A stretch of 64,000 nt of DNA from Geoglobus sp. UBA235 (GTDB lineage: Archaea > Halobacteriota > Archaeoglobi > Archaeoglobales > Archaeoglobaceae). Made by a program: the position numbers and the translations under genes. Positions within the stretch are counted from its first letter, which is position 1. Each line of letters opens with the position of its first letter. The stretch is taken from positions 60,115 to 124,114 of the forward strand of contig DACG01000017.1 in NCBI GenBank assembly GCA_002494725.1, given 5' to 3'. This document shows positions 49,771 through 58,670 of the stretch, piece by piece. A model generated the notes under the pieces. That model worked only from the letters and a program-made list of their open reading frames with translations, was not told the DNA's origin and did not search any database.

Positions 49771-51594
49771 ATGAGCTTTACCGGCAGGCTTCTTGAGATT
49801 GATCTGACAGAGGAGAGGTATGAGGTACATGAGGTTGATGCTGAAAGGTATGAGAAATATCTGGGAACAGTTGGAATTGCCTACGAGATTGCTGAGAAGC
49901 TTTCAGGGAGATACAATCCCCTTTCAGAGGAGAACTTCATAATTCTTTCCTCAGGAATTCTTGCAAACACAAATGTCCCGGGAGCTGTGAAGACGGTTGC
50001 GGTAACAAAGAATCCGCTAAACAGAACCTATGGACCCTCTGTTGTCGGTGGAGGGCTTGCAAGGGACATCAAAAGAGCCGGATACGATTTCATTGTGATA
50101 AGGGGAAAGGCAGAAAATCCTGTCTGGATTGACATATTCAATCACAATGTTGAGATAAGAAGGGCAGGGTTCTGGGGAAGAGATGCCATTGAGAGCTACG
50201 AAATTCTGAAGAAGAAAGGCAGAAGTGTGGTTACAATAGGCCAGGCCGGAGAGAATCTGGTGAGGTATGCCATAAGTCTTGTTGATGGTATTCACCACCT
50301 TGGAAAGGCCGGGCTTGGAGCTGTGATGGGTTCGAAAAACCTGAAGGCTCTTAGAATTGGAGGAAAACATCAATCAGCAGCAAAACATCAGAGCGAGTTC
50401 AGAGTTCTTTCAAAGGAGCTCAGAAGGAGAATCGCTGCCAGCAGGATTGCAAGGCTTTACGCCGAGATGGGAATAATGGCCGCCTGGAACAGCTGGGCCG
50501 AACACGGTTACCTTGCAAGGAACATGAAGTCAGTTTCTGTTGATGAAGAGATTGCAAGGGAGTTCGGAGCTGAAAAGTACTTGAAAGAGATTAAAGTTAA
50601 GAGTGCTGGATGCCCCGGCTGTCCATCTCCCTGCAAATCTGTTATAAGGGCTGTTGTTGATGGAAAGGAGATTGTGACCTCAGCATCACTTTATCTCGGA
50701 GTTGCATACGAGTTTGGTGTGAAATGCGGTGTTGAGAGTGCTGAGAGAGCAGTTCTCTGCCAGGACATTGCAAACAGATTTGGGATAGATGCCATGCTTT
50801 TTGCAGAGCTCTTCGACATCCTCGCAACACTCAGGGAAAAAGGGGAGGCAGATGTTGATGTTGAAAGAAGTGCCAAATCTGTCATTGAGGTTATGAGAGA
50901 AACTGTCAGAAGAGAGGGAATTGGAGAGGTTCTTGCTGAGGGAGTTGAAGGGCTGAAAAGAGAGTTTGATTTCCAGAACTACTTCATAAAGGGTGTGGAG
51001 CCTCTTTTCGATCCCAGGGTTTCCTCGGGAAGCGAGGCATTTGGACTGCTCACAAATCCCAGGGGGGCTCAGGAGGGGCCGGTAACGGTTACAGTTCTTC
51101 CCGGAAGAAAAAAGGAGAGCATTGAGAGGTTCATGAGAAATGCAGGTGCAGATGAGAGGCTGATTGAGGAGACATTCAGAAACGGTCTTAATCCAGGACT
51201 CTTCACTCTTGCTGCTGAGAACTGGCTCTGGATGCTTAACGGGATGGCCATGTGCAGGAGAGAAAGTATCGCAAGTTCCCTTGACGGAGAGATTCTGGAG
51301 AGACTTTTCAGCTCGGCAACAGGAATTGATGCCAGCATTTCCGAGCTTTTCAGTGCAGCGGGAAAAGCATTCAGTCTTGCAAGGAGGCTCAACTGCATGG
51401 AGGGGTACAGCATGAAGGATGATCTCCCGCCGAAAAAGTTCTTTGAGCCCCTGAAAACCTGGAACGGAGAAAAGGTGTGGAGGGATTACATTACTGGACA
51501 GGAGTACAGCTATGAAGATGTGCGGAGAATGCTGAGGCAGTATTACAGATTCAGAGGGTGGGATGAGAATGGCTGTCCCCGAAATTCTGAATGA
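49771..51594 (+). CDS. Second aldehyde:ferredoxin oxidoreductase family protein
   Basis: A 607-aa AOR-family paralogue. The [4Fe-4S] motif CPGCPSPC (about residues 280-287) is intact and the fourth Cys is in LNGMAMCRRES near 493. Cofactor loops ARDIKRAGYDFIVI and GKAGLGAVMGSKNLKA are conserved; RGAQEG replaces the RGADH loop of the first AOR, so substrate or cofactor contacts differ. GTG 49762 is possible, but ATG 49771 with GGTG upstream fits the family start (SFTGRLLEIDLTEE). No ferredoxin follows; gyrB comes next. It may oxidise a distinct aldehyde or hydroxy-acid. Confidence 0.9.
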   Translation: MSFTGRLLEIDLTEERYEVHEVDAERYEKYLGTVGIAYEIAEKLSGRYNPLSEENFIILSSGILANTNVPGAVKTVAVTKNPLNRTYGPSVVGGGLARDIKRAGYDFIVIRGKAENPVWIDIFNHNVEIRRAGFWGRDAIESYEILKKKGRSVVTIGQAGENLVRYAISLVDGIHHLGKAGLGAVMGSKNLKALRIGGKHQSAAKHQSEFRVLSKELRRRIAASRIARLYAEMGIMAAWNSWAEHGYLARNMKSVSVDEEIAREFGAEKYLKEIKVKSAGCPGCPSPCKSVIRAVVDGKEIVTSASLYLGVAYEFGVKCGVESAERAVLCQDIANRFGIDAMLFAELFDILATLREKGEADVDVERSAKSVIEVMRETVRREGIGEVLAEGVEGLKREFDFQNYFIKGVEPLFDPRVSSGSEAFGLLTNPRGAQEGPVTVTVLPGRKKESIERFMRNAGADERLIEETFRNGLNPGLFTLAAENWLWMLNGMAMCRRESIASSLDGEILERLFSSATGIDASISELFSAAGKAFSLARRLNCMEGYSMKDDLPPKKFFEPLKTWNGEKVWRDYITGQEYSYEDVRRMLRQYYRFRGWDENGCPRNSE

Positions 51595-51664
51595 AACTGG
51601 GATTTACAAATAACATTTTAAATCTGAGCTGCATAATTCCAAATGCTGTTGCTGAGGTGAAGGT

Positions 51665-53527
51665 ATGGAGTATTCAGCCGAGCATATTGAGGTTCTGAGC
51701 GACCTTGAGGCTGTCAGGAAAAGGCCCGGAATGTACATAGGTGGAATCGGCATAAGAGGGCTTCATCATCTCCTATGGGAGGTGATCGATAATTCAATTG
51801 ACGAGGCCCTTGCAGGATACTGCAGCAAAATCAGGGTCGTGCTTCACGATGATGGAAGTGCAAGTGTTGAGGACAACGGCAGGGGAATTCCCACTGAAAT
51901 GCATCCTCTTGGCAGATCAGCCCTTGAAATAGTCATGACCAAACTCCATGCCGGTGGAAAGTTCAGCAAAAAAGCCTACAGAGTTTCTGGCGGATTGCAT
52001 GGAGTTGGTGTTTCCGTTGTGAATGCTCTCTCAGAGTGGATGGAGGTTTACGTGAAGAGAAACGGAAAGATTTACTTCCAGAGGTTTGAAAGGGGACTGG
52101 CAAAAACCGAGCTGAGGGTTGTTGGAGAGAGCACAGAGACTGGCACAATTGTCAGATTCAAGCCGGATGAGGATATATTCGAAACAACGGAATTCAGGTA
52201 TGATATTGTTGCCCACAGGCTTAAAGAGCTGGCATACCTTACCAGAGGAGTGGAAATCGAGCTTATTGATGAAAGAAAGAACAAGAGAGAGGTGTTTCAT
52301 TCAGACAGGGGAATAGTGGACTACATAAGGTCTCTCAACAAGGGAAAGCAGAAGCTTCACGACCCCATATATTTCCATGAAAGGGTTGATGATAACGAGA
52401 TAGAGGTTGCAATTCAGTTCACAAACTCAGACCATGAGGTTGTTCTTGCTTATGCCAACAACATCCACAACGATGAGGGTGGAACGCATGTGGTTGGGTT
52501 CAGAGCCGGGCTGACAAGGGCGTTAAACGAGTACGGAAGGAAGTTCATAAAAAAATACACGCCCCTTTCTGGCTTGGACATAAGAGAGGGGCTCACAGCC
52601 ATAATTTCTGTAAAGCTGCCAGAACCCCAGTTTGAGGGGCAGACAAAGACAAAACTGAGCAACAGCGAGATAAGAAAGGCTGTTGAGAGTGTTGTTTACA
52701 GGAGAGTTCTTGAGTGGCTTGAAGAAAATCCCGATTCTGCAAACAGAATTATCGAGAAGTGTCAGACAACAAGAAGGGCAAGAGAGGCTGCAAGGAGAGC
52801 CAAGGAGCTTGTGAAAAAGAGAAGCGAGGTTGCTACCCTGCCGGGGAAGCTTGCCGACTGCTCATCAAGAGATCCGGCTGAGAGAGAGCTTTTCATCGTT
52901 GAGGGTGAAAGTGCTGGCGGGTCTGCAAAGCAGGCGAGAGACAGGAGATTTCAGGCCATACTTCCAATAAGAGGGAAGATAATAAATGTCGAGAAGGCAG
53001 GTTTGATGAAGGTTCTCAGGAATGAGGAGGTCAAGGCCATAATTTCTGCGATAGGTGCAGGGATGGGGAAGGAGTTTGACGTGAACAGGATAAGATACGG
53101 AAAGGTTATCATAATGACGGATGCTGATGTGGATGGAGCTCACATAAGAACTCTCCTTCTCACGTTCTTTTACAGATACATGAAGCCTCTGATTGAATAC
53201 GGGCATCTCTACATAGCCCAGCCTCCTCTGTACAGGGTCAGGAAGGGAAAGAGGACGTACTATGTTTATTCAGACGGTGAACTTGAGGATCTGCTCAAAA
53301 GAATTGGAAATGCAGAGGTGCAGAGGTACAAGGGTCTTGGAGAGATGAATCCAGAGCAGCTGTGGGAGACAACAATGAACCCGCAGAACAGGGTTCTGCT
53401 AAGAGTGACTGTTGAGGATGCATCAATGGCTGAGGAGCTCATATCAATTCTCATGGGAGAGGATGTTGAGGACAGAAGGAATTTCATAATGGAGCACTCA
53501 GCAGAGGTAAGGAATCTGGATGTGTGA
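51665..53527 (+). CDS. gyrB: DNA gyrase subunit B
   Basis: A 620-aa bacterial-type GyrB. The GHKL ATPase has EVIDNSIDEALAG, VEDNGRGIPT and VSGGLHGVGVSVVNAL; the TOPRIM domain has VEGESAGGSAKQARDR and MTDADVDGAHIRTLL; the C-terminus contains YKGLGEMNPEQLWETTMNP. All catalytic and metal residues are present. Gyrase in Archaeoglobales is known as an acquisition from bacteria. GAGGTGAAGG precedes the ATG. gyrA is not next; a DUF89 gene follows after 2 nt. Confidence 0.96.
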   Translation: MEYSAEHIEVLSDLEAVRKRPGMYIGGIGIRGLHHLLWEVIDNSIDEALAGYCSKIRVVLHDDGSASVEDNGRGIPTEMHPLGRSALEIVMTKLHAGGKFSKKAYRVSGGLHGVGVSVVNALSEWMEVYVKRNGKIYFQRFERGLAKTELRVVGESTETGTIVRFKPDEDIFETTEFRYDIVAHRLKELAYLTRGVEIELIDERKNKREVFHSDRGIVDYIRSLNKGKQKLHDPIYFHERVDDNEIEVAIQFTNSDHEVVLAYANNIHNDEGGTHVVGFRAGLTRALNEYGRKFIKKYTPLSGLDIREGLTAIISVKLPEPQFEGQTKTKLSNSEIRKAVESVVYRRVLEWLEENPDSANRIIEKCQTTRRAREAARRAKELVKKRSEVATLPGKLADCSSRDPAERELFIVEGESAGGSAKQARDRRFQAILPIRGKIINVEKAGLMKVLRNEEVKAIISAIGAGMGKEFDVNRIRYGKVIIMTDADVDGAHIRTLLLTFFYRYMKPLIEYGHLYIAQPPLYRVRKGKRTYYVYSDGELEDLLKRIGNAEVQRYKGLGEMNPEQLWETTMNPQNRVLLRVTVEDASMAEELISILMGEDVEDRRNFIMEHSAEVRNLDV

Positions 53528-53529
53528 GC

Positions 53530-54390
53530 ATGAGGATGGCTGCAAAATGCCCCGCATGCCTCCTTAACAGGATATATCAGGAGTGCAGGTTTGTAACTCA
53601 GGATGAAGAGCTCATCAGAAACATTATGAGTGTTTCAATGGACATGATACTTCAGGAGTTCAGAAGAAAGGAGATCAATGCCATTGCCTCAACCAGGGTT
53701 CACAGAATGGTTTACAGGATGCTGGGAGATAAGGATCCCTACAGAGATGTCAAGAAAAAGGCCAACAGGGAGAGTCTGAAAATTCTTCCATTTGTCACGA
53801 AATTGATTGGAGACGGTGACAGGTTCAGAAATGCTGTAAAGGCCAGCATAATAGGAAACAGCTTTGATTACGGCGTTCTGGATCACGATGTGAAGGATGA
53901 GGACTTCAGAAGATATTTCATGGAAGAATTTGGAAGAGAGCTTGCGATAGATGATGTTGACGAGATAAAGCACCTCTCTGCCGGCAGGGTTGTTTACATG
54001 GCTGACAACGCTGGAGAGGTGATCTTTGACAGGCTTCTCGTTGAGGAGATAAAAAAGATCGGGGGCTTTGTCAGCTTTGTTGTCAGAGGTAAGCCTGTTC
54101 TGAGCGATGCAACAGTTGAGGATGCAAGAATTGCAGGAATTGACAGAGTTGCAGATGAAATACTGACAAATGGAGATGGAGCAATAGGAATAATAGAGGA
54201 GGAGCTCCCTGAAATAACGAGGGAGAGGATGGAGAGTGCAGACCTCATAATCTCAAAGGGAATGGCAAACTACGAGTGCCTCTCTGAGAGCAGATATGAA
54301 GGGATAGCATTTCTGCTGAAGGCAAAGTGCGAACCTGTGGCAAAGGATATCGGGGTGAAGATTGGGGATATGGTGGCGATGCTTAGATGA
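53530..54390 (+). CDS. DUF89 / damage-control phosphatase family protein
   Basis: A 286-aa DUF89 protein with the N-terminal Cys pair (KCPACLLNRI) of the archaeal branch and the metal-binding AGRVVYMADNAGEVIFDRLLVE. Family members include metal-dependent phosphatases acting on damaged sugar phosphates and related metabolites. DATVEDARIAGID and ISKGMANYECLSE are conserved C-terminal elements. It starts 2 nt after gyrB and overlaps the following Cys-rich gene by 4 nt, so the three are one transcript. The substrate is not known. Confidence 0.88.
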   Translation: MRMAAKCPACLLNRIYQECRFVTQDEELIRNIMSVSMDMILQEFRRKEINAIASTRVHRMVYRMLGDKDPYRDVKKKANRESLKILPFVTKLIGDGDRFRNAVKASIIGNSFDYGVLDHDVKDEDFRRYFMEEFGRELAIDDVDEIKHLSAGRVVYMADNAGEVIFDRLLVEEIKKIGGFVSFVVRGKPVLSDATVEDARIAGIDRVADEILTNGDGAIGIIEEELPEITRERMESADLIISKGMANYECLSESRYEGIAFLLKAKCEPVAKDIGVKIGDMVAMLR

Positions 54391-54872
54391 ATCTGAGAGA
54401 GAGAACACTGAGAGAGCTGTTTGAGACGCTTATGGGAATCGAGAAGGGAGAGTGCAGGTATTACCCATGCCATTTTGAGGGACAGGATTGCTCATTCTGC
54501 TTTTGCCCCTTCCATCCCTGCCTCATTTATGAAACAGGTGGTGAACTAAAGGGAAATGCGATATGGAGCTGCATGAAGTGTGAACTCATTCACAGACCCG
54601 ATGTTGTTCATGAGATAAAGAATATCCTGTCTGCATATCCCTTTCAGGTACTTGCAGATGAGAAGTGGGTTTTCTTCAACGAGATAATTCAGGAGGTTGT
54701 TTTCGGTGAGGTCAGGGGAAAGTACCTGGGGAAGGCATATTCGGTTTACAGGATTGATGACGAGGATGAATGCTATCTGGTTATTCTGAACAATTTTGAG
54801 ATTGCTGACATCATAAGGGGTAAGTGCAGGGAGCTGAGGGAAAAAGAGGGTGTTCTGATACCCCTCCCCTAA
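54387..54872 (+). CDS. Cysteine-rich small-domain protein
   Basis: A 161-aa protein with a Cys-rich N-terminal domain, CRYYPCHFEGQDCSFCFCPF followed by HPCLI and SCMKCELIHRPD. This is the cysteine-rich small domain (PF04071 type), found near cobamide- and coenzyme-related genes and presumably metal binding. The C-terminal 80 residues have no recognisable motif. ATG overlaps the DUF89 stop. Its 3' end overlaps the convergent glycerol-1-phosphate dehydrogenase gene by 4 nt. Confidence 0.78.
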   Translation: MNLRERTLRELFETLMGIEKGECRYYPCHFEGQDCSFCFCPFHPCLIYETGGELKGNAIWSCMKCELIHRPDVVHEIKNILSAYPFQVLADEKWVFFNEIIQEVVFGEVRGKYLGKAYSVYRIDDEDECYLVILNNFEIADIIRGKCRELREKEGVLIPLP

Positions 54873-55948
54873 GCAACGCCTGTTTTCTCAACCACGAGCT
54901 CAAACTCCTCCCTGTCAGGGTCCACATCCTCAAGTATGGTGTACCTCCTCCTCCTTATTTTCTTGGCAAAAAGCAGGGCCTCGATTATCTCATCCTTTGT
55001 GAGTCCAATTTCCTTTGCAGTTGTTGGTGCCTGAACCCTCTCGAGGGATTCCTTTATTCTTTCCCAGTCTCCTATGCCATAGTGCTTCTGATGGAGATAC
55101 TCCATTATTATCGCCCCGATGCCAACCTGCTCTCCATGCAGCCCGTTCCCATACCCCAGATAATCTATTGCGTGGCTGAACTTGTGCTCAGCTCCGCTTG
55201 CAGGCCTGCTTGAGCCAATGAGACTTATAGATACCCCGCTGAGAATCAGTCCCCTTATGAGCATCTCGAGATGTTTCAGGTTGCTTATATCGAGGTTTGC
55301 TGTTGTCAGCATCAAGCTTGCTGGCATTACTGCCATGGATGCCGCAACCTCACTGTACTCCTCATCCCTCTTTTCCTTGGCCAGCACCCAGTCCTTCACA
55401 GCGGTTATGTTTGAGATCAGATCTCCGTAGCCCGATCTCAGATACCTCACCGGGCTCTTTCTGATTATTGTCAGGTCTGCAAGAACAGCTGTTGGCGGGT
55501 TTGTTGATATCGAAACCGGCCTGTTCTCCTCCTTGAAGCTTGCAACAGGTGATGCTATTCCGTCATGGGATGCAACGGTTGGAATGCTTATAAAGGCAAC
55601 ATTCAGCTCAGAGGCAAGCACCTTTCCAAGATCCAGTACCTTACCCCCACCTATTCCGATGACGCAGTCAACATCGGAGTAGCCTATCTGAAATTCAAGC
55701 CGCCTAACCTCATCCATTCTCGCCTTCTCAACATGGAAAGCCTCGAGAACTCTGTCCTTCACCTTCTCATAGATTTTGGATCCAACAACCTCAAAACTCG
55801 TTTTTCCTGAGAGAAGAACTGCAGAGGTTAAACCAAAGCCATCCATAACCTTTTCAACCTTCTTTCTGGCATTCTCGCTTATTTCAACAAAGCTGGGAAG
55901 CTCAGCAATCTTCAGATATTCTCTCCTGTACTTTCTCAAAGGCTCCAC
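54869..55948 (-). CDS. egsA: sn-Glycerol-1-phosphate dehydrogenase
   Basis: A 359-aa zinc-dependent NAD(P)H enzyme that makes glycerol-1-phosphate, the backbone of archaeal lipids. GIGGGKVLDLGK binds nucleotide, PTVASHDGIASP and GSSRPASGAEHKFSHA carry metal-ligand residues, and LHGEQVGIGAIIM supplies another His. Length and motif order are standard. It is strong evidence that the window is archaeal. Confidence 0.95.
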   Translation of the reverse strand: MEPLRKYRREYLKIAELPSFVEISENARKKVEKVMDGFGLTSAVLLSGKTSFEVVGSKIYEKVKDRVLEAFHVEKARMDEVRRLEFQIGYSDVDCVIGIGGGKVLDLGKVLASELNVAFISIPTVASHDGIASPVASFKEENRPVSISTNPPTAVLADLTIIRKSPVRYLRSGYGDLISNITAVKDWVLAKEKRDEEYSEVAASMAVMPASLMLTTANLDISNLKHLEMLIRGLILSGVSISLIGSSRPASGAEHKFSHAIDYLGYGNGLHGEQVGIGAIIMEYLHQKHYGIGDWERIKESLERVQAPTTAKEIGLTKDEIIEALLFAKKIRRRRYTILEDVDPDREEFELVVEKTGVA

Positions 55949-56019
55949 CTCCAGTCAAAATGAGCATGATAAACATTGGGTATCTGATGAGGATAATAAA
56001 AAGTTTATTGCTGTTCCAC

Positions 56020-56448
56020 TCAGATTCCTGTCCTCCTCATGAACTCCTCCTTTGACAGGTATCCAACCCAGCCATCAACCGGCCTTCCATCGGGGGTGTA
56101 GATTATGAAGGCCGGAGTGCTCACATCTCCACCAAAGAGAGGTGCAATCCGGCTCATTGCAGGATCCTTTGATGCATCCACAAGAACCGGAATAAAGCTC
56201 TTCTCAAGCCGAGCCATAACCTCACTGTCGCTGAATGTCTCCCGCTTCATCCTCTCGCACCAGACGCATGTTGGAAGGGTTACAAAAACAAGAACCTTCT
56301 TGTTCTCCTCCTTGGCCTTCTTCATGCCCTCATCAAAGCTGTACCACCTGCTTTCATCAAACCCACCATTTTCCTGAAACATCAGGCCGTAAGCAACGAG
56401 AACCACACCGATGACAATGACAGCGATTATGGCGTGTTTGGATTCCAT
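56020..56448 (-). CDS. Membrane-anchored thioredoxin-like protein
   Basis: A 142-aa protein with one N-terminal membrane helix (AIIAVIVIGVVLVAYGL) and a thioredoxin-fold domain with active site TCVWCERMK and cis-Pro in STPAFIIY. The domain is of the thioredoxin_7/DsbD-gamma-like type (DESRWYSFDEGMKKAKEENK), expected to work outside the membrane. The longer ORF from 56550 is rejected, as it would cross the promoter; TTTATTAC about 27 nt before ATG 56448 suggests a leaderless mRNA. It is divergent from the helicase gene. Confidence 0.85.
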   Translation of the reverse strand: MESKHAIIAVIVIGVVLVAYGLMFQENGGFDESRWYSFDEGMKKAKEENKKVLVFVTLPTCVWCERMKRETFSDSEVMARLEKSFIPVLVDASKDPAMSRIAPLFGGDVSTPAFIIYTPDGRPVDGWVGYLSKEEFMRRTGI

Positions 56449-56526
56449 AAAGGAGAAAGAGTTCCACCTGTAATAAACCTTTTGCGAAATTACTATATTC
56501 TGGAAAAACCGATGAGATCTGATAAG

Positions 56527-58632
56527 ATGGAAATTGAAAGTCTCAGGCAATACATAGGGAGCTATGGGGTGGATATTCTCGAAAAGAGTGGTGTGAGGAA
56601 ACTCTACCCTCCTCAGGCTCAGGCCATTGAGAGAGGACTGTTTTCATCAAGAAACATGGTGATTGCCATCCCGACCGCGAGCGGGAAAACGCTTATTGCA
56701 GAGCTTGCAATGGTTCACGAGATCATAAAGGGTGGGAAGTGTCTCTACACAGTCCCGCTCAGGGCCCTTGCGAACGAAAAGTACAGGGAGTTCAGAAGGT
56801 GGAATGACATAGGCATTGAGGTTGCGATATCAACAGGAGATTATGAAAGCAGGGATGACTGGCTGGGAAATGCGGATATAATAATTACAACAAGCGAAAA
56901 AGCAGATTCTCTTGTAAGAAATCAGGCTGAGTGGATAGGAAAGGTGAGCTTGCTTGTTATTGATGAGATACATCTGCTTGACTCTGCAAAAAGGGGAGCT
57001 GTTATCGAGATACTTGTCGCAAAGCTCAGAAAAATCAATCCCTCTCTGAGGATAATCGCCCTATCGGCAACAATCCCAAATGCAGATGAGATTGCAGAGT
57101 GGCTTGGTGCAGAACTTGTTTCAAGTGAATGGAGACCTGTACCTCTTTTTGAGGGTGCATTCTATCCCGGAAGAATTCTGAGATTGAATGGAGGCAGAAT
57201 TGAGGAGATTAACTCCGGAAGGAGCATTGAGGAAATGGTTGATGAAACGCTGAAAAACGGAGGTCAGGTTCTGATATTCGAGTCCACCAGAAGGTATGCT
57301 GAATCCTCAGCTGAGAAGCTTGCAAAGGTGGCAGGAGATTACTGCGATGATAACAGAGATATCGCTGAGGAGATACTTCTTGAGAATGACGGAGAGATGA
57401 GTCAGAAACTTGCAAGGTGCGTTGCAAATGGCACAGCATTTCACCATGCAGGGCTTCTGAGCTATCAGAGAGAGATAGTTGAGAGCGGGTTCAGAGAGAG
57501 GAGAATCAGGGTTATCTGTGCCACGCCAACGTTATCGGCGGGAGTGAATCTGCCGGCAAGAAGGGTGATAATCAAGGGAATGAGAAGATACGAGTCTGGA
57601 ACGGGAAACGTGCTGATAGGGGTTGGAGAGTACAAGCAAATGGCTGGCAGGGCTGGAAGACCAGGTCTGGATGAATTTGGTGAGGCAATAATTCTGTCAA
57701 AGTCAAGGTCTGAAGCTCTGAACTTCATTGAGAGGTACATCCTGGGAAAACCTGAGAGGATAACCTCAAAGCTTGGAGCTGAGAATCATCTGAGGTTTCA
57801 CACACTCTCAATTATATCCGAGGAGATGGCAAACACACAGGAGGAAATTGAGGAATTCTTCTCATCAACATTTTTCGCCTACCAGAACGAGTTCACGATG
57901 AGATGGGAAATTCAGAGAATAATCCTTCAGCTGGAAAAGTGGGGGTTTGTGAATGGAGGCGAGGTTTACTCTGCAACCGAAATAGGGAGGCTCGTATCAA
58001 AGCTCTACATAGATCCCCTTTCCGGGTTCATTTTCAAGGAGTCCGCAAACAGATATCCCAGACTTTCAGACATTGCCATCCTCCATCTGATATGCAGATC
58101 CCCTGATATGGAGCATCTATACCTCAGAAAGAGCGATACATGGATTGAAGAGGAGGCCGAGTACTTTAAGGAGGAGCTCACATACTTCCCATCCCACTAC
58201 TCCTCTGACTACGACTGGTTTATGAGGGAGTTCAAGACGGCACTGATGCTGTATGACTGGATAAATGAGAGAGATGATGATGTTATATGCTCCAAATACG
58301 GCATAGCTCCGGGAGATCTGAGAAGGATAGTTGAAACTGCTGAATGGCTGCTTCATGCATTCACGAGAATTCTTGAATTTTACGGCAGTGATCTTGCGGT
58401 GAGGTCCGGAAAGCTTGAGGAGAGGATGAAATTTGGAGTGAAGGATGAGCTTGTGGAGCTTGTGAGACTGAGATGGGTTGGAAGGAAGAGGGCAAGAAAG
58501 CTCTACAATGCTGGAATAAAAAATGTTGGGGATCTGATCAGAAACAGAAAGGTCGCTGAAGGACTGATCGGGAAGAGAATAGTGGACAGGATTGTTTCCG
58601 ATCTTAATCTGAATGAGCAGGGCAAAAGTTGA
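56527..58632 (+). CDS. hel308: Hel308-type superfamily 2 DNA helicase
   Basis: A 701-aa ski2-like helicase. Motifs: Q-like region YPPQAQAIE, Walker A PTASGKT (about residue 50), DEIHLL (145), LSATIPN (179), GRAGRPG (374). The ratchet and C-terminal domains follow; the end has WVGRKRARKLYNAGIKNVGDL, a helix-hairpin-helix-like DNA-binding element. It acts at stalled replication forks. The family N-terminus aligns with MEIESLRQYI (ATG 56527); ATG 56512 is an alternative, and the 56434 start is rejected as it overlaps the divergent gene. Confidence 0.92.
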   Translation: MEIESLRQYIGSYGVDILEKSGVRKLYPPQAQAIERGLFSSRNMVIAIPTASGKTLIAELAMVHEIIKGGKCLYTVPLRALANEKYREFRRWNDIGIEVAISTGDYESRDDWLGNADIIITTSEKADSLVRNQAEWIGKVSLLVIDEIHLLDSAKRGAVIEILVAKLRKINPSLRIIALSATIPNADEIAEWLGAELVSSEWRPVPLFEGAFYPGRILRLNGGRIEEINSGRSIEEMVDETLKNGGQVLIFESTRRYAESSAEKLAKVAGDYCDDNRDIAEEILLENDGEMSQKLARCVANGTAFHHAGLLSYQREIVESGFRERRIRVICATPTLSAGVNLPARRVIIKGMRRYESGTGNVLIGVGEYKQMAGRAGRPGLDEFGEAIILSKSRSEALNFIERYILGKPERITSKLGAENHLRFHTLSIISEEMANTQEEIEEFFSSTFFAYQNEFTMRWEIQRIILQLEKWGFVNGGEVYSATEIGRLVSKLYIDPLSGFIFKESANRYPRLSDIAILHLICRSPDMEHLYLRKSDTWIEEEAEYFKEELTYFPSHYSSDYDWFMREFKTALMLYDWINERDDDVICSKYGIAPGDLRRIVETAEWLLHAFTRILEFYGSDLAVRSGKLEERMKFGVKDELVELVRLRWVGRKRARKLYNAGIKNVGDLIRNRKVAEGLIGKRIVDRIVSDLNLNEQGKS

Positions 58633-58670
58633 TTAATGTTCTGAAAAATTTACCGCAGAGGTGAGGAGAT

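Noticed and set aside
54387..54872. Cobalamin biosynthesis role for the Cys-rich protein
   Set aside because: The domain is known near such genes elsewhere, but none are in this neighbourhood.
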